NCBI RefSeq assembly: GCF_020131355.1
Contig: NZ_JAHLEL010000057.1
Coordinates: 62,001-126,000, forward strand
Direction: 5' to 3'
Length of the DNA stretch: 64,000 bases
Source: Pseudonocardia sp. ICBG1293
GTDB lineage: Bacteria; Actinomycetota; Actinomycetes; Mycobacteriales; Pseudonocardiaceae
Part shown: in pieces, positions 50,378-58,845 of the stretch
Layout of the letters: each line of letters starts with the position of its first letter
Numbering within the stretch: the first letter of the stretch is position 1
Notes under the pieces: model-generated
Seen by the model: only the letters and a program-made list of their open reading frames with translations
Database searches by the model: none
Told to the model about the DNA's origin: nothing
Program-made: the position numbers and the translations under genes

Positions 50378-53194
50378 TCAGCGGTGTGCCTCGTCCCGCA
50401 GGCCCTGCTCGCCGTCCCGGACGTGCCGGCCGTTCGGCGACCCGTTGCCGTTGGCCGCCGGGGAACCGCCGCCGTTCGTGGACGCCTGCCCGTCGAGCGG
50501 GAGCGGGAACTCCACGTCGGAGTGGGTCACCCGGCCCGGCTCGAGGGAGACCACGTTCGCGACCGGGGCGTAGCCGCTGGTCGCGAGGGTGTAGCTGCCC
50601 GCGGGCAGTCCCTCGAAGGCGAAGGTCCCGTCCGGGCCGGACAGCCGCGACCCCACGACCGCGCCCTCGGCGTCGATCAGCGTGGCCAGGGCGTGCGCCA
50701 CCGGGTGCCCGTCCGGCTCCGCGGTGACCCGGCCGGTGAGCCGGGAACGCTGCGGCAGCCGCAGGTCCTGGACGGCGGTGCCGGACCCCGGCACCTCGAC
50801 CCCGACCGCCACCGGGTCGACACCCTCGCCGGCCGCGGTGAGGGTGTAGCGGCCGGCCGGGACGCCGTCGAGCACCCAGCGGCCGCCCTCACCGGACCGG
50901 CCTGCCGCGGCGACGTCGCCGCCGTGGTCGATCAGCGAGACGGTGACCCCGGGCAGCGGCGCGCCCGCGGCGTCGAGCACGGTGCCGCGGATGCCGCTGC
51001 TGACCGACAGCCGCACGTCGTGGCGGACCGGCTCGGTGCCGACCGAGACGGTGGCGGCGTGTGGCGGCAGCGCCGACGAGGCCGCGACGACCAGGAAGCG
51101 CCCGGGCTGGTCGACCGCGATGCGGTAGTGGCCGTCGCCGTCGGTGGTGGTGCGCCCGACCTGGTCACCGGACAGTCGGGTGACGGTCACGACCGCACCG
51201 GGCACCGGAGCGCCGGTGCCGCCCTGGACCCTGCCGGTGACGGCGGGGCCGTCGCCGCCGGTGGAGTGCAGGTGGTCCAGACCCGCGGCCGCGGCGGCGT
51301 CACCGACGGTGCCGTTGCGCGGACGCGGCCGGGGCGGCGCCGGGTGCGACGCCTCCGGCTGTGGATCCTGCCGGGCGCCGACGGGCAGCGGCGTGGTGGC
51401 CGGCGCGACGTCGGCCCCGCGTCCGCCGCCGTCGACCCGGGTGGCCGGGGTGGGGGACGGGGCGACCGTGGCCAGCGCCTCGGTCGGGACCGACGCTGCG
51501 GCGGCACCCTCCCCCGCGGCCTCGGCCCGGGCGGCCTGCGCACCGGACATGGTGCGCAGCGGCAGCTCCTTGACGAACAGCACCAGGACGAACGCCACCG
51601 CGATGACGCAGGCCGCGATGAGGAACGCCAGCGTCATCGCGCTGGTGAAGCCCTCCTGGAACGGCGCCGCGAGCCGCGGGTCGATCCGCTGCAGGAACGA
51701 GGAGTCGGCCAGCACCGAGCTGGACAGACCGCCCGCCTGCCCGGACTGCAGGGCGCCGACGACCTGCGAGTTGGCCGGGTCGGCGGCCACGGCCGGGTCG
51801 GTCAGCGCGGCCTGGAACGAGCTCGTGCCGAGCGCGGACCGGATGGCGTCGGCGATCTTGTCGCCGGCGGTGGAGAACACCACCGACAGGAAGATCGCGG
51901 TGCCCAGCGTGCCGCCCATCTGCCGGAAGAACGTCACCGAGGACGTGGTGACGCCCATGTCGCGGGCGGGCATCGCGTTCTGCACGGCCAGCACCAGGGT
52001 CTGCATGCACAGGCCGAGGCCCAGGCCCAGCAGGGCCATCGTCAGGTCGAGCTGCCAGATCGGGATCGACGGGGTGACGGTCTGCCACAGCAGCACCATC
52101 GCGATCGTGATGAACGCGGTGCCGATCACCGGGAAGATCTTGTAGCGGCCGGTGCGCGAGGTCAGCTGACCGGAGGCGATCGACGCGACCATGATCCCGC
52201 CGACCAGCGGCAGCATCATGAAGCCGGCCTCGATCGGTGTCGCGCCGTGCACGATCTGCAGGAACTGCGGCAGCAGCGCGATGCCCCCGAACATCGCCAT
52301 ACCGATGAGCAGGTTCAGCACCGCCGACAGCGAGAAGATGCCGGTGCGGAACAGCCGGAGCGGGAGCAGCGCGGCGTCGCCGTAGGCGCGCTCGGCCAGC
52401 AGGAACAGCAGGAGGCCGACACCGCCGATGACGTAGCAGACGATCGACGAGGTGGAACCCCAGCCCCACTCGCGACCCTGCTCGGCGACGATCAGCAGCG
52501 GCACCAGGCACAGCGCCAGCGCCAGCGCGCCGGGCCAGTCGATCCGGGCCGGCCGCGGGACGTGCGGGATGTTCAGCACCCGTTGGACGACCACCAGCGC
52601 GACGAGCCCGATCGGCACGTTGACCAGGAAGATCCAGCGCCACCCGTCGATGCCGGCGATGTTGTCCACACCGGACAGCAGGCCGCCGATGACCGGGCCG
52701 ATCACGCTGGACGTGCCGAACACGGCCAGGAAGAAGCCCTGGTAGCGGGCACGCTCACGCGGCGGCACGATGTCGCCGAGGATGGTCAGCGCCAGCGACA
52801 TCAGGCCACCGGCACCGAGGCCCTGCAGCGCCCGGAACGCGGCCAGCGAGTACATCGACCAGGCCAGGGTGCAGGCCACCGACCCGATCAGGAAGATCGA
52901 GATCGCGGTCATGAACAGCGGCTTGCGGCCGAAGATGTCGGAGAGCTTGCCGTAGAGCGGGGTGGTGATGGTGCTGGTGATGAGGAAGGCCGTCGTCGCC
53001 CACGCCTGCAGGTTGAGGCCCGACAGGTCGTCGGCGATGGTGCGGATCGCGGTCGAGACGACCGTCTGGTCCAGGGCGGCCAGGAACATGCCCAGCATCA
53101 GTCCACCCAGGACGGTCAGGATCTGCCGGTGCGTCAGTTCGCCGTCGCCGGAGGTGGCGGTGGGGCGCTGCGCACTGGCGGCAGCGGTGGACAT
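50378..53194 (-). CDS. DHA2-type MFS drug exporter with three C-terminal CarboxypepD-regulatory-like domains
   Basis: A 938-residue protein. Residues about 20-540 are a 14-helix DHA2/EmrB-type exporter (GLMLGMFLAALDQTVVSTA with the motif D1, and FGRKPLFMTAISIFLIGS with motif A). A Pro/Ala-rich linker (about 545-655) follows. Three tandem beta-sandwich repeats complete the protein (about 660-900), each with G-x-V-x-[DG]-x-x-G-x-P-[VL]-x-G-[AV]-x-V-x-[VL] and a G-x-Y-x-[IL] strand, as in CarboxypepD_reg or CNA-B-like domains. The protein ends in a Gly/Asn tail. Start ATG 53194. The marR gene ends 2 bp upstream, so both are one unit. Confidence 0.9.
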   Translation of the reverse strand: MSTAAASAQRPTATSGDGELTHRQILTVLGGLMLGMFLAALDQTVVSTAIRTIADDLSGLNLQAWATTAFLITSTITTPLYGKLSDIFGRKPLFMTAISIFLIGSVACTLAWSMYSLAAFRALQGLGAGGLMSLALTILGDIVPPRERARYQGFFLAVFGTSSVIGPVIGGLLSGVDNIAGIDGWRWIFLVNVPIGLVALVVVQRVLNIPHVPRPARIDWPGALALALCLVPLLIVAEQGREWGWGSTSSIVCYVIGGVGLLLFLLAERAYGDAALLPLRLFRTGIFSLSAVLNLLIGMAMFGGIALLPQFLQIVHGATPIEAGFMMLPLVGGIMVASIASGQLTSRTGRYKIFPVIGTAFITIAMVLLWQTVTPSIPIWQLDLTMALLGLGLGLCMQTLVLAVQNAMPARDMGVTTSSVTFFRQMGGTLGTAIFLSVVFSTAGDKIADAIRSALGTSSFQAALTDPAVAADPANSQVVGALQSGQAGGLSSSVLADSSFLQRIDPRLAAPFQEGFTSAMTLAFLIAACVIAVAFVLVLFVKELPLRTMSGAQAARAEAAGEGAAAASVPTEALATVAPSPTPATRVDGGGRGADVAPATTPLPVGARQDPQPEASHPAPPRPRPRNGTVGDAAAAAGLDHLHSTGGDGPAVTGRVQGGTGAPVPGAVVTVTRLSGDQVGRTTTDGDGHYRIAVDQPGRFLVVAASSALPPHAATVSVGTEPVRHDVRLSVSSGIRGTVLDAAGAPLPGVTVSLIDHGGDVAAAGRSGEGGRWVLDGVPAGRYTLTAAGEGVDPVAVGVEVPGSGTAVQDLRLPQRSRLTGRVTAEPDGHPVAHALATLIDAEGAVVGSRLSGPDGTFAFEGLPAGSYTLATSGYAPVANVVSLEPGRVTHSDVEFPLPLDGQASTNGGGSPAANGNGSPNGRHVRDGEQGLRDEAHR

Positions 53195-53196
53195 TC

Positions 53197-53682
53197 TCAG
53201 GACTCCTGTGCTTCGAAGGTCTGGTAGTCGTCGAGGAAGCGGCCGAGCAGGCCGGTGAGGGCCTGGCGGTCGGTGGGGCTCCACGTGGCCAGCACGCTGG
53301 CGATGACGTGGGCGCGACGACGTCGCTCGGTCTCGATCACGCGGACACCCTCGTCCGTCGCGGCGAGGAGGGAGGCGCGCCCGTCGCCGGGGTCGGCGCG
53401 CCGCTCGATCAGACCCGCCTTGACCAGGGCGGACACCTGCCTGCTGATCGTGGACGGATCGGAGTGGAAGGTGGCGGCGACCTCGCCGGCCCGTTGCGGG
53501 CCGCCGAAGTGGAGATGGGCCAGCACGTGGTAGGCGGCCATGTCGACGATCATCTCGGGCCGGTGTCGTTCGCCGGACCGCTTCACCTGGCGGACCAGCA
53601 GGAACAGCTCGCGGACGATCGAGTCGGCGAGCTCCAGGTCGGCGTCGGCGGGCTCGGCGGTGGCGGCCGGTGCAGCGCCCAT
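53197..53682 (-). CDS. MarR-family transcriptional regulator
   Basis: A 161-residue regulator with winged-helix segments AYHVLAHLHFGGPQRAGEVAATFHSDPSTISRQVSALVKAGLIERR and the wing DPGDGRASLLAATDEG. It is the first gene of the unit with the MFS exporter and probably represses it until an exported drug binds. The ATG at 53682 has GAGGGGG upstream. Candidate operators lie just upstream (53716-53758), which is also the promoter region of the divergent DUF4326 gene. Confidence 0.92.
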   Translation of the reverse strand: MGAAPAATAEPADADLELADSIVRELFLLVRQVKRSGERHRPEMIVDMAAYHVLAHLHFGGPQRAGEVAATFHSDPSTISRQVSALVKAGLIERRADPGDGRASLLAATDEGVRVIETERRRRAHVIASVLATWSPTDRQALTGLLGRFLDDYQTFEAQES

Positions 53683-53715
53683 CGCGGACCCCCTCTCGGT
53701 GGTGCATGTATCACG

Positions 53716-53758
53716 CAACTAGTTGACTCGCGCAAGCATGCTCCGATGCGTTGCGCAA
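53716..53758. promoter_or_regulatory. palindromes upstream of marR (candidate MarR operators)
   Basis: CAACTAGTTG (53716-53725) and TTGCGCAA (53751-53758) are perfect palindromes of the length and base composition usual for MarR sites. They lie 34 and 69 bp upstream of the marR start, in the 124-bp gap to DUF4326. Confidence 0.55.
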
Positions 53759-53806
53759 TGCAAAGTGAATGGCCGTGACCTGCGCCACCCGATTACGGTG
53801 CGGGTC

Positions 53807-54088
53807 GTGAGCACTCCACAGCGGATCCGGCTGCGTCGCACGAAGGGATGGCGCAAACCCGACGGTGCTGTCGTCGTGACCCGGCCCGGGCCGTGGGGCA
53901 ACCCCTTCGACGTGCGCGAGACGGGTCGCGAGCAGGCCATCGCCGCGCACCGCCGCTGGCTGCTCGAGGAGCGCCCCGACCTGGTCGAACGGGCCCGGAC
54001 CGAGCTCGCGGGCAGGGACCTGTGCTGCTGGTGCGCCGAGGACGTGCCCTGTCACGCGGACACGCTGATCGAGGTGGCGAACCGATGA
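53807..54088 (+). CDS. DUF4326-domain protein
   Basis: A 93-residue protein. The domain shows RTKGWRKPDGAVVVTRPGPWGNPF at the start and GRDLCCWCAEDVPCHADTLIEVAN at the end, the Cys/His set of the DUF4326 family. Function is unknown; the cysteines suggest metal binding. The GTG at 53807 gives the family-like start. Its stop overlaps the P450 start (ATGA), so the two are translationally coupled, an unusual pairing. Diverges from marR. Confidence 0.88.
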   Translation: MSTPQRIRLRRTKGWRKPDGAVVVTRPGPWGNPFDVRETGREQAIAAHRRWLLEERPDLVERARTELAGRDLCCWCAEDVPCHADTLIEVANR

Positions 54089-55329
54089 GCGCACCCGACG
54101 GGGTGGACACCGACGTGTTCGACCCGCGCGTGTTCGCCCGCGGGGTGCCGCACGAGGCGCTGCGGCTGCTGCGCGACACCGCGCCCGTCTCCTGGCAGGA
54201 CGAGCACGCCGTGGGCCCCTGGCCGGCCGGACCCGGGTTCTGGGCCGTCACCCGCTACGACGACGTGCGGCACGTCCTGCGCCACCCGGTCGACTACTCG
54301 TCGTCGCTCGGGGCGACGCAGATCCGCGACCCGGACCCGGCCGACCTGCCGTTCCTGCGCCGGACGGTGCTCAACATGGACCCGCCCGAGCAGGTACGGC
54401 TGCGCACCCTGGTGACCGGGGCGTTCACCCGTCGCAGGCTGGAGGGCTTCGCCGCCGCGGTGCAGCGCCGGGCCGACGCGCTCCTCGACGCCGTCCGCGA
54501 CGACGGCGGCTGCGAACTCGTCGGCCGGGTCACCGACGAGTTCCCGCTGCAGAACCTGTCCGACCTGCTCGGCGTGCCGGTCGAGGACCGCCCGATGCTG
54601 CTGCGCTGGACGAACCGGGTGATCGGCTACCAGGACCCCGACCACGCCGACGACGACGCGGGCAGCGGTCCGCCGGTGAACCCGCGCTCGCCGGCCGCAC
54701 TGGCCGACATGTTCGGCTACGCCGACGCCCTCGCCGAGCGCAAGCGCGCCGAGCCCGGCGACGACGTCATGACCGCGCTCGTGCACGCCGAGGTCGACGG
54801 GCGCGCCCTCACCGGGCCCGAGCTGCACATGTTCTTCTTCCTGCTGGTCATCGCGGGCAACGACACGGTGCGCAGCGCGCTGCCGGGCGGGGTGCTCGCG
54901 CTCGTCGGGCACCCCGGCGCCTACGCCGGCCTGCGCGCCGCACCGGAGCTGCTGCCGTCCGCGATCGAGGAGATCCTGCGCTGGCACCCGCCGGTGCTCA
55001 CGTTCCGCCGGACCGCCACCCGCGACCACGTGCTGAACGGGGCGGAGATCGCGGCGGGGGACAAAGTCGTCGTCTACCACTGCTCCGCACACCGCGACCC
55101 GCGCCGCTTCCCCGATCCGGACACCTTCGACATCACCCGCACCCCGAACGAGCACCTGGCGTTCGGGCAGGGGCCGCACCTGTGCCTGGGCGCGCACTTC
55201 GCCCGGATGCAGATGCGGTCCTTCCTCACCGCGTTCCTGCGCCTGCCCCCGGCCCGCCTCGACGGCGAGGTCCGACGCCTGACCTCGAACTTCATCAACG
55301 GGACGACCCGGCTGCCGCTCGCGTGGTGA
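54085..55329 (+). CDS. cytochrome P450
   Basis: A 414-residue soluble P450. The I-helix has VIAGNDTVRSAL (Asn replacing the common Gly/His of AGxDT/AGxET). The K-helix ExxR is EEILR, the meander is present, and the heme loop is FGQGPHLCLGAHFARM with ligand Cys367. The layout resembles the CYP125/CYP142 steroid or cholesterol group, as does the GNDT sequence, but the substrate is not proved. ATG start overlaps the DUF4326 stop. No ferredoxin or reductase gene is adjacent. Confidence 0.93.
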   Translation: MSAPDGVDTDVFDPRVFARGVPHEALRLLRDTAPVSWQDEHAVGPWPAGPGFWAVTRYDDVRHVLRHPVDYSSSLGATQIRDPDPADLPFLRRTVLNMDPPEQVRLRTLVTGAFTRRRLEGFAAAVQRRADALLDAVRDDGGCELVGRVTDEFPLQNLSDLLGVPVEDRPMLLRWTNRVIGYQDPDHADDDAGSGPPVNPRSPAALADMFGYADALAERKRAEPGDDVMTALVHAEVDGRALTGPELHMFFFLLVIAGNDTVRSALPGGVLALVGHPGAYAGLRAAPELLPSAIEEILRWHPPVLTFRRTATRDHVLNGAEIAAGDKVVVYHCSAHRDPRRFPDPDTFDITRTPNEHLAFGQGPHLCLGAHFARMQMRSFLTAFLRLPPARLDGEVRRLTSNFINGTTRLPLAW

Positions 55330-55382
55330 TCGGCCACTAGCGTGCGGTGCGATCACGCATCGCGCCCGGAGGGACACCGCCC

Positions 55383-55907
55383 GTGCCGCTCGCCCGTCAC
55401 CATCTCGGACCGGCCCTGCTGGTCGCGACCGCCGCCCTGCTCGCGGGCTGCGCCCAGCCGGGCCAGCTCGGGCACGATGGCGAAGCCGCTCCGTCGGCGT
55501 CCGCCGCCCCCGCGCCGACCACGGGGTCCGCGCTCCCCGGGGTCCCCGACGTACCGGTCACCCAGGCGGGTTCCGACGCCCGGGGCCGCCTCGACCGACC
55601 GGTCGACATCTCCACGCCCGGCCCCGCCGAGCTGCTCGTGCGCACCGAGGTGCTGGCGCCGGGCCAGGCGAGCGGCTGGGTGAGCCACCCCGGCACGGTG
55701 ATCTCCGTCGTGCGGTCCGGGACGGTGACCGTGCAGCGCGCCGACTCCTGCGAACCCCGCCCCTTCGGGCCGGGGGAGGCCTTCTTCCTGGAGGACGGCA
55801 GGCCCCACGAGCTGCGCAACGACGGGCCGGACCCGGTGGTGCTGACCCGCTCGGAGCTGCTGGCCCCCGGCGCGCCCGAACGGGAACCCGCCGAGCCCGC
55901 CTGCTGA
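55383..55907 (+). CDS. lipoprotein with a cupin domain
   Basis: A 174-residue protein. It begins with a lipoprotein signal (LLVATAALLAGC with lipobox LAGC), then a Ser/Ala/Pro linker. A cupin fold covers about residues 65-165: LRTEVLAPGQASGWVSHPGTVISVVRSGTVTV and FGPGEAFFLEDGRPHELRNDG, with only part of the usual metal-binding His set (H-E-L). Probably anchored on the outer face of the membrane; function unknown. The GTG at 55383 with GGAGGGA upstream is preferred over GTG 55347. Confidence 0.82.
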   Translation: MPLARHHLGPALLVATAALLAGCAQPGQLGHDGEAAPSASAAPAPTTGSALPGVPDVPVTQAGSDARGRLDRPVDISTPGPAELLVRTEVLAPGQASGWVSHPGTVISVVRSGTVTVQRADSCEPRPFGPGEAFFLEDGRPHELRNDGPDPVVLTRSELLAPGAPEREPAEPAC

Positions 55908-55975
55908 CCCCGGACGCCCGCCCGACGTCCCGGGCTCCACACCGCCGTCCCGGCACCCGCCCGGCACCCGCCCGG

Positions 55976-56017
55976 GTTCGCACGAACGGGCCGTTCGTAG
56001 GAACCTTTCGTGCGAAC
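55976..56017. promoter_or_regulatory. nested, mutually exclusive inverted repeats
   Basis: GTTCGCACGAA (55976-55986) is the exact complement of TTCGTGCGAAC (56007-56017). The inner ACGAACG (55982-55988) also pairs with CGTTCGT (55992-55998) three bases later. Both cannot form together. A direct copy of TCGTGCGA follows at 56034-56041. The block lies in the 242-bp gap between the lipoprotein and the small membrane protein genes. Confidence 0.5.
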
Positions 56018-56149
56018 GGTCCGGTCGTGCGAGTCGGGTGGGCTCGGAGATCGGGCGGTGATGCACCGGGGCGGGGGCCCGCGGATGCTCGGTTCTGTCG
56101 GGTCCCTGTGGGAACATCGGGGCGGTACCGGGGCAGGGGAGCGGACACG

Positions 56150-56590
56150 TTGACGACGAAGACGGTCATCGCGGCGGACTACCGCGAGTGGCAGGTGAGC
56201 CGGCGGATCGAGTGGACCACGCCGGCGGTCGGCGACGAGTTCGAGCACGACGTCGACGCGGGCAACGGCGCGGTCGTGCTCGTGCTCAGCACGCTGGTGT
56301 TCTTCTGGCTGGTCCTCATCGTCTGGGTACCCGACGGAGTGGTCTTCCCCTGGTTCTACTGGCTCGTCGTCATCGTCGGCCTGGGCTTCTTCCCGTTCCG
56401 CTGGCTCCTGCGCAGGCCCTTCACGATCACCGCGAAGACCCAGGGCGGGTACGACCTGCCCCCGGAGAAGTGGACGGGCATGGTGCGCGGGCTCGCGACC
56501 GCGCGGGAGGAGACGAAGGTGGTCGTGCGCAGCCTGAAGAACCGTTCGACGCCCGGCCACGCGGACAGCCCGCTGCAGCCGATCAACTAG
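56150..56590 (+). CDS. small membrane protein with two transmembrane helices
   Basis: A 146-residue protein. The N-terminal part (residues 1-45; TVIAADYREWQVSRRIEWTTP, GDEFEHDVD) is soluble. Two hydrophobic helices follow (AVVLVLSTLVFFWLVLIVWV and FYWLVVIVGLGFFPFRWLL). A C-terminal cytoplasmic part has DLPPEKWTGMVRG and ends LQPIN. I recognise no named family. The start is taken as TTG 56150, with AGGGGAGC upstream; GTG 56108 is possible. Its stop is 8 bp before the Nei/Fpg gene, so they are probably co-transcribed. Confidence 0.7.
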   Translation: MTTKTVIAADYREWQVSRRIEWTTPAVGDEFEHDVDAGNGAVVLVLSTLVFFWLVLIVWVPDGVVFPWFYWLVVIVGLGFFPFRWLLRRPFTITAKTQGGYDLPPEKWTGMVRGLATAREETKVVVRSLKNRSTPGHADSPLQPIN

Positions 56591-56598
56591 GAGTCGGG

Positions 56599-57477
56599 GT
56601 GCCCGAACTGCCCGAGGTGGAGGCGCTGGCCCACCACCTGCGTGAGCACGCGGTGTACCGCCCGGTGGCCCGGGTGGACCTGGCCTCCATGAGCGCCCTG
56701 AAGACCTTCGAACCGCCGGTGTCGGCACTAGTGGGGCGGGTGGTGACCGGGGCGTCACGGTTCGGCAAGTTCCTGTCGGTCGACTTCGAGGACCGCCCCG
56801 ACGCCGGTCCGCTGCACCTGGTCACGCACCTGTCGCGGGCCGGCTGGCTGCGCTGGCACACGACCGCGGGTGTGACCCCGCCCCGGCCGGGGCGGGGCCC
56901 GCTGCAGCTGAGGGTGCACCTCGACCAGGTCGGCGGGCCGGGGTTCGACCTCACCGAGCAGGGCACCCAGAAGCGGCTCGCGGTGTACCTCGTCGCCGAC
57001 CCGACGCAGGTACCGGGCATCGCGAAGCTCGGCCCGGACGCGCTGGAGCTGTCCCGTGCCGGGCTCGACGAGCTGCTCGACGGCGACACCCGCCGGCTCA
57101 AGACACTGCTCGCCGACCAGTCCACGCTCACCGGGATCGGCAACGCCTACTCCGACGAGATCCTGCACACCGCGAAGCTGTCGCCGTACGCCACCGCGGC
57201 ACGGCTGGGGCCCGAGGCGCGGGACGCCCTGTTCGCGTCGCTGCACACGGTGCTGAGCGAGGCGGTGGCGCGCTCGGTGGGGCAGGGGGCCGCTGAGCTC
57301 AAGGGGGAGAAGCGGTCCGGGCTGCGGGTGCACGCCCGTACCGGCCTGCCGTGCCCGGTCTGCGGCGACACCGTGCGCGAGGTGTCGTTCGCGGAGAGAT
57401 CGTTCCAGTACTGTCCGACCTGCCAGACCGGGGGGAAACCGCTCGCCGACCGCCGCCTGTCCCGGTTGGTGCGCTAG
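56599..57477 (+). CDS. DNA-formamidopyrimidine/endonuclease VIII-family glycosylase
   Basis: A 292-residue base-excision repair enzyme. The essential N-terminus after the initiator is PELPEVE, in which Pro2 and Glu3 are catalytic. The H2TH region is near ADQSTLTGIGNAYSDEILHTAKLSP. The C-terminal zinc finger is CPVCGDTVREVSFAERSFQY then CPTC. It removes oxidised bases. Beta-hairpin details that separate Fpg from Nei are not clear by eye, so the subtype is open. GTG start with AGGAG. Its stop overlaps the histidine kinase start by one base. Confidence 0.92.
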   Translation: MPELPEVEALAHHLREHAVYRPVARVDLASMSALKTFEPPVSALVGRVVTGASRFGKFLSVDFEDRPDAGPLHLVTHLSRAGWLRWHTTAGVTPPRPGRGPLQLRVHLDQVGGPGFDLTEQGTQKRLAVYLVADPTQVPGIAKLGPDALELSRAGLDELLDGDTRRLKTLLADQSTLTGIGNAYSDEILHTAKLSPYATAARLGPEARDALFASLHTVLSEAVARSVGQGAAELKGEKRSGLRVHARTGLPCPVCGDTVREVSFAERSFQYCPTCQTGGKPLADRRLSRLVR

Positions 57478-58721
57478 TGGCGGGCGCGGGAACGGGGGTG
57501 CTCGCAGTCGTGGACGGATCCACCACGCTCACCCCCTCCATGGCGCTGCTGCTCGTGGTGGTGGGCGTCGTCGGCGTGGTCGCGGTGTTCTTCTTCCTGT
57601 GGCAGCGCAACCGGCGCAACACGATGGTCTCGCCGCTGGCCAAGGCCACCTTCTCCGCGCTGCACACGGTCGCGCTGGCCGCACCGGTGCTGCGCGAGGG
57701 ACTGTCGTCGCGGTCGGCGTCGCAGGCGCTGCCGTACCTGCGTCAGCTGCTGGAGACCACGGCGATGGCGATGACCGACTCCCGGGGCACCGTCCTGGGC
57801 TGGGACGGCACCGCCGACCAGCACCAGCAGGACGTGCAGACGCTCGCCGACACGGTGGTCCGGACCGGCCGGATGGAGCTGATGAGCCACACCTCCATCA
57901 AGTGCAACCAGCCCGGCTGCGAGGTGCGCGGGATCGTCGTCGTCCCGCTGGAGAGCGACGGGAACATCATCGGCACGCTCGCCGCGCTCACCCCGTCGAC
58001 GGCCGGCCCGCCGGTCCTGCGGGCCACCGGTGAGGTCGCGCGCTACGTCTCCAGCCAGCTGGAGCTCGCCGAGCTCGACGACTCCCGCGCCCGGCTCAAC
58101 CGGGCCGAGGTCCGCGCCCTGCGCGCCCAGATCTCGCCGCACTTCGTCTACAACGCACTGACCACGATCGCCTCGTTCATCCGGACCGACCCGGCCCGGG
58201 CCCGCGAGCTGCTGATCGAGTTCGCCGACTTCACCCGCTACTCTTTCCGCTCCGCGGGCGAGTACACGACGCTGCTCGACGAGCTCAACAACATCGAGCG
58301 CTACGTCCGGCTGGAGAAGGCCCGCTTCGGTAACCGGCTCAACATCAAGCTGCAGATCGACCAGGAGGTGCAGAACGTCGTGCTGCCCTTCCTCGCGCTG
58401 CAGCCCCTGGTGGAGAACGCGGTCCGGCACGGCCTGTCCGGCAAGCCCAACGGCGGCACCGTCACCATCCGCGCCGAGAACGCGGGCTCGGAGTGCGTGA
58501 TCGTCGTCGAGGACGACGGCGTCGGCATGGACCCGGCCCGGCTCAACGAGGACCTCGACGACGCGCACCTGTCCGGCGCACACGTCGGCCTGGGCAACGT
58601 CGACGACCGCATGCGCTCCGCCTTCGGCGACAACTTCGGGCTCGTCGTGGACACCAACATCGGCGCCGGGATGAAGATCACTCTGCGGGTGCCGAAGTTC
58701 CGGGCGGGTATCCGGGCCTGA
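57477..58721 (+). CDS. LytS-type sensor histidine kinase
   Basis: A 414-residue kinase. A single N-terminal hydrophobic helix (MALLLVVVGVVGVVAVFFFLW) is followed by a GAF-like sensor (about 60-200, with CNQPGCEVRGIVVVPL). The His_kinase domain has RAQISPHFVYNALTTIASF with His222. An ATPase domain has QPLVENAVRHGLSGK and DDGVGMDP. It lacks the five- or six-helix LytS membrane sensor. The likely partner is the LytTR regulator at 59905, separated by the sppA gene. GTG start overlaps the glycosylase stop (TAGTG). Confidence 0.92.
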   Translation: MAGAGTGVLAVVDGSTTLTPSMALLLVVVGVVGVVAVFFFLWQRNRRNTMVSPLAKATFSALHTVALAAPVLREGLSSRSASQALPYLRQLLETTAMAMTDSRGTVLGWDGTADQHQQDVQTLADTVVRTGRMELMSHTSIKCNQPGCEVRGIVVVPLESDGNIIGTLAALTPSTAGPPVLRATGEVARYVSSQLELAELDDSRARLNRAEVRALRAQISPHFVYNALTTIASFIRTDPARARELLIEFADFTRYSFRSAGEYTTLLDELNNIERYVRLEKARFGNRLNIKLQIDQEVQNVVLPFLALQPLVENAVRHGLSGKPNGGTVTIRAENAGSECVIVVEDDGVGMDPARLNEDLDDAHLSGAHVGLGNVDDRMRSAFGDNFGLVVDTNIGAGMKITLRVPKFRAGIRA

Positions 58722-58845
58722 TCCGGCGGGCTCCGGTGGGACCCTCCGGCGGCCTGTTGGGCCGTACGGGTGACCTGGCCGACAGCAAGCTGTGCCGATC
58801 CGGTCACGCCCCGTCACCCTGTGCTCGCGCGTACGGTGGGGCGGC

